A stretch of DNA of 14,784 nucleotides from Bacteroidales bacterium UBA1064 (GTDB lineage: Bacteria > Bacteroidota > Bacteroidia > Bacteroidales > Tenuifilaceae): positions 1 to 14,784 of the forward strand of contig DCDD01000211.1 in NCBI GenBank assembly GCA_002316235.1, in the 5' to 3' direction. The translations under genes were made by a program, and so were the position numbers. The notes below the pieces were generated by a model. That model ran no database searches, was not told the origin of the DNA, and worked only from the letters and a program-made list of their open reading frames with translations. Every line of letters starts with the position of its first letter. Within the stretch, counting starts at the first letter, position 1. Of this stretch, positions 1 through 8,179 are shown in pieces.

Positions 1-2805
1 AAGTTAACACCTCAAGCCCAGGGAAACTCTTTTGTTGGAAGAGATGGTCGTTTTAACACGATTACAGTTGATGGTGCAGCCTTCAACAACAATTTTGGTT
101 TAAGCAGCAACCCCCTTCCGGGAGGAAATGCACAGCCAATATCCTTGGACGCCATTGACCAGGTTTCTGTGAATATTGCACCTTTTGATGTTAGAGTTTC
201 CCAGTTTACCGGTGCCAGCATAAATGCGGTTACCCGCAGTGGAGACAACTCCTTTAAGGGTTCGGCTTACTCCTACATTCGCCCAAAATCATTTACCGGC
301 GATAAGGTTGACGGAAACGACGTAGAAGGGGCAAACGACAGGAACAGCCAGAATTTTGGGTTAAGTTTTGGCGGACCAATTATAAAGGATAAGTTGTTCT
401 TTTTTATAAATGGAGAAATTGAAAATGAAGATATTCCTGGGGTTACATGGAAACCCAGCACCGATGGGGTTGCCAACCCCGATCAGATGATTTCGCGTAC
501 AACCGAAGCCGATATGATTAGGGTAAGGGATCATCTAATCAGCACATATAACTATGACCCGGGTAAGTATAAAAACTTTGATCCCTTCCAGAACAAAAAC
601 ACCAAAATTTTAGCGCGTGTTGACTGGAACATCAGCAAAAATCATAAGTTTACCATTCGCTATAACGACGTAGTGGGTACTTCGGACGTTGAAACCAACT
701 TTAACAGTGGACCTCCCAACAACGCTAGAAATTCAGGAAGAATTAGTAGCCAATCCCTGGCTTTCTCTAACTCGTTCTACGGTTTTGAGAACACTGTTCG
801 TTCGATTACCGGTGAGCTAAACAGCACCTTTTTAACGAATATTTCAAACAAGTTTTTAGGTAGCTACACCCACATTCAGGATTCCAGAACATCTCCATCA
901 AAGCTGTTCCCCTTTGTAGATATATGGGAGGACGGCGATCAGTATATGTCCTTTGGATACGAGTTGTTTTCATATAACAACGACGTGATCAACAATACGT
1001 TAAGTTTGCTCAACAACACCACAATTAACCTAAAAAAACACACTCTCACCCTTGGGGTTTCCTTTGACCGGCTTTACTTTAAGAATTCATACATCCGGGA
1101 GGGGACAACCTACTACCGGTATGCATCGGTTGATGATTTCATAAATGGTGCTGATCCCATAGGGTTTGGAGTAACCTACGGGTATAATGGTGAAGACGCT
1201 CCCGGAGCTGAGCTTACTTTTGGAATGGGAGCTTTTTATGCTCAGGATGAGTGGAAGGTGAATACCAACCTGAAAGTTACCTATGGCATTCGTTTGGAGC
1301 TTCCCTTCTACTTCGACGACATGAAGGATAACCCTGCAATTTCTGCACTTACCTTCGCAAATAGTCAAAAGATTGATGTGGGTAGCTGGCCCGATCCGCA
1401 GCTGCTTTTCTCCCCTCGTTTAGGATTTAACTGGGATGTTAAGGGCGATCGCTCGTTACAGGTTCGTGGAGGTACCGGTATTTTTACAGGACTTTTACCC
1501 TTCGTTTGGTTCACCAACCAGCCAACAAACTCGGGCATGATTCAATCACCCGAGATTGGATGGGGCCCTGGCAATGCGAATTTAGTGGGCTTGCAGTTTA
1601 ATCCCAACTTCAAGGAATTCATAGCAAGCAATCCTACGCTTTTCCCTCAAGCACCCGGAACATTGCCTAATAATGCCGGATTGGCTGAAGTTTCAAAAGA
1701 CTTTAAGATGCCCCAGGTTTGGCGTTCCAACCTGGCGGTTGATGTTGAGTTACCTTATAACTTTGTGTTTACCGGTGAGGCATTATTTGGGAAAGATATT
1801 AATGCCGTGCAGCAGATTAACATCAACGAAGCCAATCCAACTGGCAATATGGTTGGTCCAGATAATAGGCCGTTTTGGGCAACAGCAAACGATAGAAAGG
1901 TGGTTTCCACAATAGCCAATGCTGTTGTTCTTTCTAATACCGACAAAGGTTACCAGTACTCATTCACTGCCCAGCTAACCAAAAACTTCAGCAAGGGTTT
2001 TTCCGGAATGTTTGCCTACACCTACACCATGGCCAAGGATATCTCCTCTAACCCAGGTTCTGCCGCCTACTCCGCCTACTCCTCAAATACTGCTGTGGGA
2101 AGTCTTAACAATCCTGGCCTTAGCTACTCAAACTTTGCCACTCCACACCAGTTGATTGGCCATGCCTCCTACAGAATTGAGTATGGTGGAATGTTTGCCA
2201 CTACTATTTCGTTAGCCTATAGAGGATTTCAGCAAGGACGCTGGTCCTATACCTACTCCAACGACTTAAATAACGATGGCATATCCTCCGACCTGATCTA
2301 TGTTCCAAAGGACAAGGACGAAGCTCTGGCCATGTTTGTTCCCTATACCCCAACAGGAGGTGTTGAAATGACTGCACAACAACAGGCTGATGCTTTTTGG
2401 GCTTACGTTAACGGTAATGATTACCTGAAAGATCGTAAGGGCAAGTATGCAGAACGTTTTGGTGATGTTCAACCATGGCTTCACAGGTTCGATGTAAAGG
2501 TGCTGCAGGATATTTTCTCCAACTTTGGAACCAGCAGGAGATATACACTGCAAATAAGCCTTGACTTGCTCAACGTTGGTAACATGCTAAACGACAAGTG
2601 GGGCGCCTATACCTACAACCCGCTGGCTAGCTACGACAATGTCCGTCCTTTAACCAGGGTTGCCCTGCCAACCGCAACTACCGCTCCTACATTCCGGCTT
2701 AATGCCAACACAATTGAAGAATTTGAGACTAAAACAACCCTCAGCAAAAACATCAGCACAACCAGTACATGGGGTGCTCTACTTGGTATAAGGTTGATTT
2801 TCTAA
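1..2805 (+). CDS. Oar-like TonB-dependent outer-membrane receptor, 5' end missing
   Basis: The reading frame is open from base 1 to a TAA at 2803-2805, giving 934 visible residues. The true start lies upstream of the window; the TTG at 145 lies inside the gene and is not a start. The first ~90 visible residues are the end of a plug domain (FVGRDGRFNT, TVDGAAFNNNFG, SVNIAPFDVRVSQFTGA, INAVTRSG), a pattern typical of Oar-type receptors. The rest is alternating aromatic and polar beta-barrel sequence ending in a C-terminal Phe (GIRLIF), as in BAM-assembled porins. Oar-like proteins are usually about 1050-1100 residues, so roughly 130-150 are missing: the signal peptide, the carboxypeptidase-regulatory-like domain and the plug start. 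The family imports ligands through the outer membrane using TonB energy, or supports adhesion and protein export; the substrate cannot be told here. A terminator follows 23 bases after the stop, and no partner lipoprotein sits downstream. Confidence 0.93.
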   Translation, partial: KLTPQAQGNSFVGRDGRFNTITVDGAAFNNNFGLSSNPLPGGNAQPISLDAIDQVSVNIAPFDVRVSQFTGASINAVTRSGDNSFKGSAYSYIRPKSFTGDKVDGNDVEGANDRNSQNFGLSFGGPIIKDKLFFFINGEIENEDIPGVTWKPSTDGVANPDQMISRTTEADMIRVRDHLISTYNYDPGKYKNFDPFQNKNTKILARVDWNISKNHKFTIRYNDVVGTSDVETNFNSGPPNNARNSGRISSQSLAFSNSFYGFENTVRSITGELNSTFLTNISNKFLGSYTHIQDSRTSPSKLFPFVDIWEDGDQYMSFGYELFSYNNDVINNTLSLLNNTTINLKKHTLTLGVSFDRLYFKNSYIREGTTYYRYASVDDFINGADPIGFGVTYGYNGEDAPGAELTFGMGAFYAQDEWKVNTNLKVTYGIRLELPFYFDDMKDNPAISALTFANSQKIDVGSWPDPQLLFSPRLGFNWDVKGDRSLQVRGGTGIFTGLLPFVWFTNQPTNSGMIQSPEIGWGPGNANLVGLQFNPNFKEFIASNPTLFPQAPGTLPNNAGLAEVSKDFKMPQVWRSNLAVDVELPYNFVFTGEALFGKDINAVQQININEANPTGNMVGPDNRPFWATANDRKVVSTIANAVVLSNTDKGYQYSFTAQLTKNFSKGFSGMFAYTYTMAKDISSNPGSAAYSAYSSNTAVGSLNNPGLSYSNFATPHQLIGHASYRIEYGGMFATTISLAYRGFQQGRWSYTYSNDLNNDGISSDLIYVPKDKDEALAMFVPYTPTGGVEMTAQQQADAFWAYVNGNDYLKDRKGKYAERFGDVQPWLHRFDVKVLQDIFSNFGTSRRYTLQISLDLLNVGNMLNDKWGAYTYNPLASYDNVRPLTRVALPTATTAPTFRLNANTIEEFETKTTLSKNISTTSTWGALLGIRLIF

Positions 2806-2827
2806 AAGCCATGTTTACTTAATAAAT

Positions 2828-2859
2828 AATCCGTCCGGGTTTTCTGGACGGATTTTTTT
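2828..2859 (+). terminator. Rho-independent terminator of the Oar-like receptor gene
   Basis: An 11-bp stem runs from 2828-2838 to 2844-2854, with one G-U pair and a 5-base GTTTT loop. A T-tract at 2855-2859 follows directly. It begins 22 bases after the receptor stop codon, so it is the natural end of that transcript. Confidence 0.9.
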
Positions 2860-2910
2860 ATCATTTTACCCAATCATTTATCCGGCTTATCCTATATGCT
2901 CACACCAATG

Positions 2911-2934
2911 ATTGCTTTAACCTTATGAGTTAAA
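2911..2934. repeat. 24-base repeated element, copy 1 (TTTAAC-N7-GTTAAA core)
   Basis: An inverted repeat, TTTAAC at 2916-2921 and GTTAAA at 2929-2934, is separated by CTTATGA and preceded by ATTGC. It matches the copy at 8144-8167 at 22 of 24 positions; both differences are C/T changes. It lies ~460 bases upstream of the second receptor gene and ~50 bases past the terminator. Confidence 0.55.
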
Positions 2935-3095
2935 CGTAACCTCTTAAATTTTTGCATTGTGCATTAAGTACTAATAGACTCATATATGTTGTTTTAATTA
3001 TTTGAATCTAGGCGTGTTAGCATTTACCCTCATAGTTTAAATGTTTTCAAAACGCCATGTTCTAAGGGCTTGACCTAGAAAATAAATCAACCATA

Positions 3096-3123
3096 TTGGA
3101 ATTACTGTTAAAGTTTATTCCAA
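3096..3123. promoter_or_regulatory. Inverted repeat TTGGAAT-N14-ATTCCAA, possible operator
   Basis: The perfect 7-bp arms at 3096-3102 and 3117-3123 are separated by 14 bases. Centre-to-centre spacing is about two helical turns (21 bases), which would suit a dimeric regulator. It is ~270 bases upstream of the receptor start. No regulator family can be assigned. Confidence 0.3.
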
Positions 3124-3340
3124 ATTTTAGTTGATGGTAAAGAAAGGTTAGCCGTATAATACACTTTGAAATTCATGTTTGTAATTTGGTGCACAAAAAT
3201 TCAGCTTAAACACTAAAGGAACAACGCTTTCGGTTAAACGGGGGTCGGTTTCCTGCAAGCGAGAAGTGGAGGTTAGTATTTTATTAATATTCACCCTTAA
3301 GCCATCAGGTTATTTTTCACAACTTCAATACGCAAACAAA

Positions 3341-3355
3341 ATTGTAGATCACAAT
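3341..3355. promoter_or_regulatory. Inverted repeat ATTGT-N5-ACAAT upstream of the receptor start
   Basis: The perfect 5-bp arms are separated by AGATC and end 38 bases before the receptor ATG. The right half (GATCACAAT) loosely resembles one half of a CRP/FNR-family site, but the left half lacks the matching TGTGA. It is short and could be chance. Confidence 0.25.
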
Positions 3356-3393
3356 CAATAGCTACACTTAACCCTAACCAAATTCATAACAGT

Positions 3394-5952
3394 ATGATGA
3401 AAGTTATTAAAAAAATCCTACTTACCGTTTGTATAGTAGGAACAGCAGGAGTAGCCTTTTCACAGGGTATTGTGAAAGGTGTTGTTGTTGACAGCAACAG
3501 TGGCGAAGCGTTAGTTGGCGCTGCAGTAGCAGTCGAAAACACAACAATTGGAACGTTAACCTCGTTGGATGGTTCTTTTGTATTAAAAGTACCTGTAGAG
3601 AAAGGAACCATCAAGGTTACATTTGTTGGTTATTCCGATAAAACAATTGAGGTAACCATTCCCTCGGGAACAGAAAAGGATTTAGGGCAAATACAGCTTA
3701 CGGCCAGCTCAATAGGGCTGGAAGAGGTGCTGGTGGTTTCGTCGTTTGTTCGTGACCGAACCACACCGGTTGCCGTTTCAACCATTGAGCCCAAAATCAT
3801 TGCCGAAAAGCTTGGGAATAAAGAATTTCCCGAAATTCTTAAATCAACGCCTTCAATTTATGCAACCAAAAGCGGTGGAGGTTTTGGCGATTCCCGCGTT
3901 TACGTTAGGGGTTTTGACTCCAACAACGTAGGCGTGCTAATTAATGGAATTCCGGTAAATGGCATGGAGGATGGCAAGGTATACTGGAGTAACTGGGCTG
4001 GTCTTTCGGATGTTACTTCCAACCAGCAAGTTCAACGTGGTCTGGGTGCATCCAAGCTTGCCCTTTCCTCGGTTGGTGGAACAATCAACATTATCACCAG
4101 GTCAACAGACGCTGAAAAGGGCGGGTCGGTATATGCGGGCATTGGGAACGATGGGTATATGAAGCAAACTTTTACGGTATCCACCGGCATGTTGGATAAC
4201 GGTTGGGCTATGACTCTTTCGGGGGGACATACATACGGCAATGGCTATGTTCAGGCTACTAATTTTGAAGGTTGGTCATATTTTGTTAATGTTTCCAAAA
4301 AAATTAACAGTAAGCATAGCATAGTTTTCAATGCATTTGGAGCACCTCAGTGGCATAACCAGCGCAGCAACAAGCATACTATTCAGGAATTCCGCGATCA
4401 CCCCATGGAGGCTAAGTGGAATTCGGATTTCGGGTACCGCAATGGCGATATTTATAACATTGGGTATGCCTACAACTACTACCACAAACCGCAAATTTCA
4501 TTAAACCACTACTGGAAAATTAGTGATAACGCCATGCTATCTACCCAGGCCTATGCCTCAATAGCAACCGGAGGCGGAAGAAGAGTCTACGGTCCGAATT
4601 CTACCTGGTTGAGCTTAAACTACCCCAGCGGAACACCTTATGATAACTCTGCGCTCACTCCCGAGGGGTATTTTGATTTTGACTGGGTTATAGCACAAAA
4701 TGCCGCTTCAACAACCGGTTCAAAAGCCATAATAGCCAATGCAATTAATGACCATCAGTGGTATGGAGTGCTTTCAACTTTTACCACATCTATTTCAGAT
4801 TTTAAGATTACCGCCGGTTTTGACGGACGGTACTACAGCGGTGTACATGCATATAAAATTGACGATTTGCTTGGTGGGGTTTACTACCTTGATAATAAGA
4901 ACATAAATCGTCCTGCATCACAGCCGCTTCATAAGGGCGATTATGTTAACTATAACTATAGGGGACAGGTGCTGTGGTTAGGACTTTATGCACAGGCAGA
5001 GTATATAAAGAATAGCTACTCGGGATTCCTTTCTGTTGCTGCTGCTAGCAACAACTACCGTAGGGTTGATTTTTTCCAGTATGCTCCTGGAAATCAAAAA
5101 TCCCCATGGCACGACTTTCTGCCCTGGAATATTAAAGGAGGTTTTAACTACAAGATAAGTGAAAGTCAAAATGTGTTTATTAACGGTGGGTACATTAAAA
5201 AAGCCCCAATTTTTTCCAACTCCTTCCTGAATAATACGAACGATTTCAACAAGGGCGTTAAGTACGAAAAGATTATTACTGCCGAGGTAGGCTATGGGTT
5301 TAACTTACGAAATTTCAATGCCAAGCTGAACGTGTTCCGTACCAGCTGGTTGGATAAAGGGCTTGTAAGATCATTGAATGGCCAAACCGCCAACATTCTG
5401 GGAATTAATGCGCTTCATCAGGGAGTCGAGTTGGAATGCTACTACAAACCAATTAATACCCTGAATGTTAAGGGAATGTTCTCCTATGGAGATTACCGTT
5501 GGACAGATGATGTTAACTTTACCCTTTACAACGAAGACCAATCGGTAGCCGGAACATATAACGCATACATTGCTGATGTTCATGTGGGGAACTCTGCCCA
5601 AATAACAGCAGCTGTTGGGGTTGACTATGAGGTGCTGCCAAAGCTAAAGGTGGGCGTTGACTTTAACTGGTTTGGTAAAAACTATGCCGATTTTGATCCA
5701 ACTGCCAGAACGACTATTGAAAGCAAGGTGGATGCATGGGAAATGCCCGACTACTACCTTCTTGATATAGACGCCAACTACCGTTTCAAAATGGGATCCT
5801 TCAATGCTACCATCTATGGCAACGTGTCAAACTTGCTGGACACCGAGTATATTGCCGATGCAACGGATGGAACATATCATGATGAGTTTTCATCGTATGT
5901 TTTCTATGGCTTTGGTAGAACGTGGTCTGCCGGACTTAGAATCAACTTTTAA
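3394..5952 (+). CDS. TonB-dependent receptor with carboxypeptidase-regulatory-like N-terminal domain
   Basis: This is a complete 852-residue outer-membrane receptor. Residues 1-24 form a Sec signal peptide (basic MMKVIKK, hydrophobic core, likely cleavage near AFSQ/G). Residues ~26-105 are a carboxypeptidase-D regulatory-like beta sandwich (GVVVDSNSGEALVGAAV, then TLTSLDGSF). A TonB-box-like EEVLVV is at 110-115. The plug follows at ~120-240, with VRGFD at 171-175, VLINGIPVNG at 181-190 and GGTINIITR at 228-236. The remainder is a 22-strand-type barrel ending in Phe (GLRINF). Two adjacent ATGs (3394 and 3397) could both serve as start. The partner gene downstream is a lipoprotein rather than SusD, and the length (~850) is below the usual ~1000 of SusC, so a glycan-specific SusC call is not justified. 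The import substrate is unknown; a nutrient, metal complex or nucleic-acid breakdown product are all open. Confidence 0.93.
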   Translation: MMKVIKKILLTVCIVGTAGVAFSQGIVKGVVVDSNSGEALVGAAVAVENTTIGTLTSLDGSFVLKVPVEKGTIKVTFVGYSDKTIEVTIPSGTEKDLGQIQLTASSIGLEEVLVVSSFVRDRTTPVAVSTIEPKIIAEKLGNKEFPEILKSTPSIYATKSGGGFGDSRVYVRGFDSNNVGVLINGIPVNGMEDGKVYWSNWAGLSDVTSNQQVQRGLGASKLALSSVGGTINIITRSTDAEKGGSVYAGIGNDGYMKQTFTVSTGMLDNGWAMTLSGGHTYGNGYVQATNFEGWSYFVNVSKKINSKHSIVFNAFGAPQWHNQRSNKHTIQEFRDHPMEAKWNSDFGYRNGDIYNIGYAYNYYHKPQISLNHYWKISDNAMLSTQAYASIATGGGRRVYGPNSTWLSLNYPSGTPYDNSALTPEGYFDFDWVIAQNAASTTGSKAIIANAINDHQWYGVLSTFTTSISDFKITAGFDGRYYSGVHAYKIDDLLGGVYYLDNKNINRPASQPLHKGDYVNYNYRGQVLWLGLYAQAEYIKNSYSGFLSVAAASNNYRRVDFFQYAPGNQKSPWHDFLPWNIKGGFNYKISESQNVFINGGYIKKAPIFSNSFLNNTNDFNKGVKYEKIITAEVGYGFNLRNFNAKLNVFRTSWLDKGLVRSLNGQTANILGINALHQGVELECYYKPINTLNVKGMFSYGDYRWTDDVNFTLYNEDQSVAGTYNAYIADVHVGNSAQITAAVGVDYEVLPKLKVGVDFNWFGKNYADFDPTARTTIESKVDAWEMPDYYLLDIDANYRFKMGSFNATIYGNVSNLLDTEYIADATDGTYHDEFSSYVFYGFGRTWSAGLRINF

Positions 5953-6063
5953 CACGATGGATAGTGCACGCGCAAATTTTAGGAGTTGAGTTGATATGTT
6001 GAAGATTTGCAAGCCGTTGCATAACCGTAATAATTTAACCAAACGAATTTAAATAAACAATAA

Positions 6064-7983
6064 ATGATAACACCGATGAAAAGGATTCTCAATCTTACCA
6101 TGCTGTTGGGCCTTTTGTGGGCATGTAACCCCATGGAGGACACCTACAACAATCTTGACGAAGCCAGGAAACCCTATAAGGAAAACATCACCTATACTCT
6201 TGATGCAACCGATTACTCTAATGCAAGCAAGTACGCTTTGGCTGATGCCCAAAATCATGCCGACAGCGCATCGGCACAGCTGATTAAGGACCAGCAGGCA
6301 TTCAACCAAAGGTTTACAGCCAAAAACTATGTCGGGAAAGTGCTTGCCAACAGATTTGTTGCGCTAAACCTAGGCTCTACTGCAAATGTGACCTACAACG
6401 TTAATCTTGAAAACACCGGTTACCTTACTGCCTACAGCAGCCCAACACTTTACACCCTTACCTCCGACAACTATCAATCGGTAGGAGGTGCTGTTGCAAA
6501 TACCGGTTATTTCATACCATCCATGCCTGCCGAGGAATTCATTCCACAGATTCTGACAGCTGCAATTTCGTCGCCCACAGCTAACCAGCAATGCCTGGTT
6601 TCCTATAAATCGTCTGATTTTGAGCCATCTAGCACAACAACACGCACTGATACCCTTTTTAAGGAAAATTTTAACGAGAACAACCTGGATAAGTTTGACA
6701 CTGTTAGCGTCAAAGGGGCGCAAAAGTGGGCTGCTTCAGCATATAGCGGGAACTACTTTGCCAAAATATCTGGTTACTCCGGTGGAGTAAACAACGAAAA
6801 TGAGGATTGGCTTATCATTCCGGCAATTGACCTCTCGGGCGTGCAAAGCGCAACGCTCAACTTTACTACAGCATGGAAGTACGATGGAAACGATTTACTG
6901 CTGAAGTATTCGACCAACTACAGCGGTAGCGGCGATCCAAATGCGGCCTCATGGACAAACCTGAGTTTTGACCTGGGAACAGGCAACTTTGTATTTTGTC
7001 CTTCGGGAAATGTTCCCCTTCCTAAAGCCAAAATTTACATTGCATTTGTGTACACTTCAACCACATCGGCAAGTAGAACATGGGAGGTAGATGATGTGGT
7101 TATTACAGCCAAGGTGTTGGCTAAAGGGAAAAGTGTTACAGCCGACCTTTTCAAAAACTACAATGATTACTATAGGTTTACAGGCTCCAAGTGGGAAAAA
7201 TCAAAAGGGGTGCTTTGCGTTCAACCATTCGAATACAGCCTAATGGGGCTTACAGGGAACGCCTTCACAAATACTAATCCCGCTAGCCGGTATATTCCAA
7301 CCTACCTTTCCCAAAAATACCCCTATGCACAGGACGGGGATACCTGCATAATGGTTTACAACTATCCGAACGCCAATACCAAAGTGGCCGGTAAATACCA
7401 GAATAGTGCAGGGAGTTGGATGGTGTACAATGGTATTGTGCAGCAGTCGGGACAGTTCATCCACACTGGAGAGCATTGGATTTTTGATCCAACCGTACAT
7501 TTGACTCCTAGTGCCTCCGACCTGCAGCTGTTAGTTGATTATGTTTACCTTACCTATGGACGCCAGTACGGAAGCAGCTATGGTAACGACGAGTTTTACT
7601 TTGGAGCCAGCGCATACTACAAAAATTTTGACCTTAGGCTTTCTACAAGAAGCCAGTACAACGTGCCGGGATTTGCCGAACTTGCCACCGATGAGGAAAA
7701 AATTGCGTTAACGTGGCAAAGGCTCCAGGAAGGTCTGACTATTTTGCTAAAGTTGAAGTACGCAAACGATGCAGTATTAGAGGTTGATGGAATTCCTGTT
7801 TACTACTGGGTTACATTCAACACCTACGAAAATGACTTGGCCAAAAAAACCTATGTGGGTATTTTTAAATGTACCCAACCTGCACCTGATCCAATTTTTG
7901 AACGCGATCAAGATGCTGAGGATCTGGCAGTAAGTGATGGCAAGCTTTTACAATCAGCTGTAAGTTGGAATAGGGAAAAGTAG
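6064..7983 (+). CDS. Surface-type lipoprotein with choice-of-anchor J-like domain, receptor partner
   Basis: A 639-residue lipoprotein. The N-terminus has a basic start, a hydrophobic stretch and a lipobox LWAC with the acylated Cys at residue 21. The residues after it (CNPMEDT) contain the acidic pair seen in many Bacteroidota surface-export signals, so exposure on the outer face is likely. The ATG at 6076 (MKRILNL) gives a more typical signal peptide and may be the true start. Residues ~198-349 look like a choice-of-anchor J / jelly-roll domain: LFKENFNENNLDKF, NEDWLIIPAIDLSG, ATLNFTTAWKY, WEVDDVVI. Residues ~40-185 and ~355-639 are conserved-looking but unknown to me. It starts 111 bases after the receptor stop with no terminator between, so the two are probably cotranscribed, and it may capture ligand for the receptor. 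It lacks SusD features. Similar anchor-J lipoproteins (DUF5017/DUF5689 types) sit beside receptors in other Bacteroidota; exact family membership is inference. Confidence 0.8.
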   Translation: MITPMKRILNLTMLLGLLWACNPMEDTYNNLDEARKPYKENITYTLDATDYSNASKYALADAQNHADSASAQLIKDQQAFNQRFTAKNYVGKVLANRFVALNLGSTANVTYNVNLENTGYLTAYSSPTLYTLTSDNYQSVGGAVANTGYFIPSMPAEEFIPQILTAAISSPTANQQCLVSYKSSDFEPSSTTTRTDTLFKENFNENNLDKFDTVSVKGAQKWAASAYSGNYFAKISGYSGGVNNENEDWLIIPAIDLSGVQSATLNFTTAWKYDGNDLLLKYSTNYSGSGDPNAASWTNLSFDLGTGNFVFCPSGNVPLPKAKIYIAFVYTSTTSASRTWEVDDVVITAKVLAKGKSVTADLFKNYNDYYRFTGSKWEKSKGVLCVQPFEYSLMGLTGNAFTNTNPASRYIPTYLSQKYPYAQDGDTCIMVYNYPNANTKVAGKYQNSAGSWMVYNGIVQQSGQFIHTGEHWIFDPTVHLTPSASDLQLLVDYVYLTYGRQYGSSYGNDEFYFGASAYYKNFDLRLSTRSQYNVPGFAELATDEEKIALTWQRLQEGLTILLKLKYANDAVLEVDGIPVYYWVTFNTYENDLAKKTYVGIFKCTQPAPDPIFERDQDAEDLAVSDGKLLQSAVSWNREK

Positions 7984-8007
7984 TTTTAGCTAATAGCTAG
8001 TAGTAAT

Positions 8008-8040
8008 AAAGCGCCCGAATTAACATCGGGCGCTTTTATT
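8008..8040 (+). terminator. Intrinsic terminator after the receptor-lipoprotein pair
   Basis: A perfect 11-bp stem, GC-rich in its upper part, runs from 8008-8018 to 8026-8036. Its loop is the 7 bases at 8019-8025, and its base runs into TTTTATT. It begins 24 bases after the lipoprotein stop. The A-rich 5' flank would also give some activity on the minus strand. Confidence 0.85.
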
Positions 8041-8143
8041 GTATCCATGGCCATTTAGACGTTTCTTTTCTGCCAAGGAGCGGCAAACCATTTTCAACAC
8101 TTTTTCTTATAGGTGTTTTTTCTGTTTTTCACACATTCCCACA

Positions 8144-8167
8144 ATTGTTTTAACTTTATGAGTTAAA
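8144..8167. repeat. 24-base repeated element, copy 2, just before the PRODH-like gene
   Basis: The TTTAAC arm is at 8149-8154, the GTTAAA arm at 8162-8167 and the spacer TTTATGA between them, preceded by ATTGT. It matches the copy at 2911-2934 at 22 of 24 positions and ends 12 bases before the ATG at 8180. This position fits an operator or a core promoter; the TTG at 8145-8147 could act as a -33 element. The ATG inside it is followed at once by AGT TAA, so it does not start a gene. Confidence 0.55.
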
Positions 8168-8179
8168 TATTGCAGTCAG

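Larger units (their letters stand above)
2860..3393. other. 534-base non-coding region with several inverted repeats
   Basis: I see no plausible coding frame on either strand. The stretch is AT-rich apart from a short G-rich patch near 3225-3261, where CGCTT at 3225-3229 could pair with AAGCG at 3257-3261. It holds a 24-base element shared with the 8144-8167 region, an inverted repeat at 3096-3123 and another at 3341-3355. TATAAT occurs at 3155-3160 and TACACTTTG at 3160-3168, the latter close to the Bacteroidota -7 element but one base too long. The length is unusual between a terminator and a receptor start, so a long 5' leader or a regulatory RNA is possible. I recognise no known riboswitch class, including cobalamin. 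Confidence 0.5.

Noticed and set aside
145..147. TTG at 145 as the start of the first receptor gene
   Set aside because: The same frame is open back to base 1 and encodes typical Oar plug sequence before 145, so the gene is truncated by the window edge.
6370..6723. Minus-strand open frame of 117 residues
   Set aside because: It is antisense to the well-supported lipoprotein gene, is cysteine-rich with low-complexity composition and has no motif.
6064..7983. SusD-like call for the lipoprotein
   Set aside because: No SusD/RagB helical repeat pattern is visible; the middle is beta-rich and anchor-J-like.
8159..8167. ATG AGT TAA mini-frame inside both copies of the 24-base element
   Set aside because: A two-codon frame is explained by the palindrome sequence; in copy 1 no gene starts nearby, so a leader peptide is not supported.
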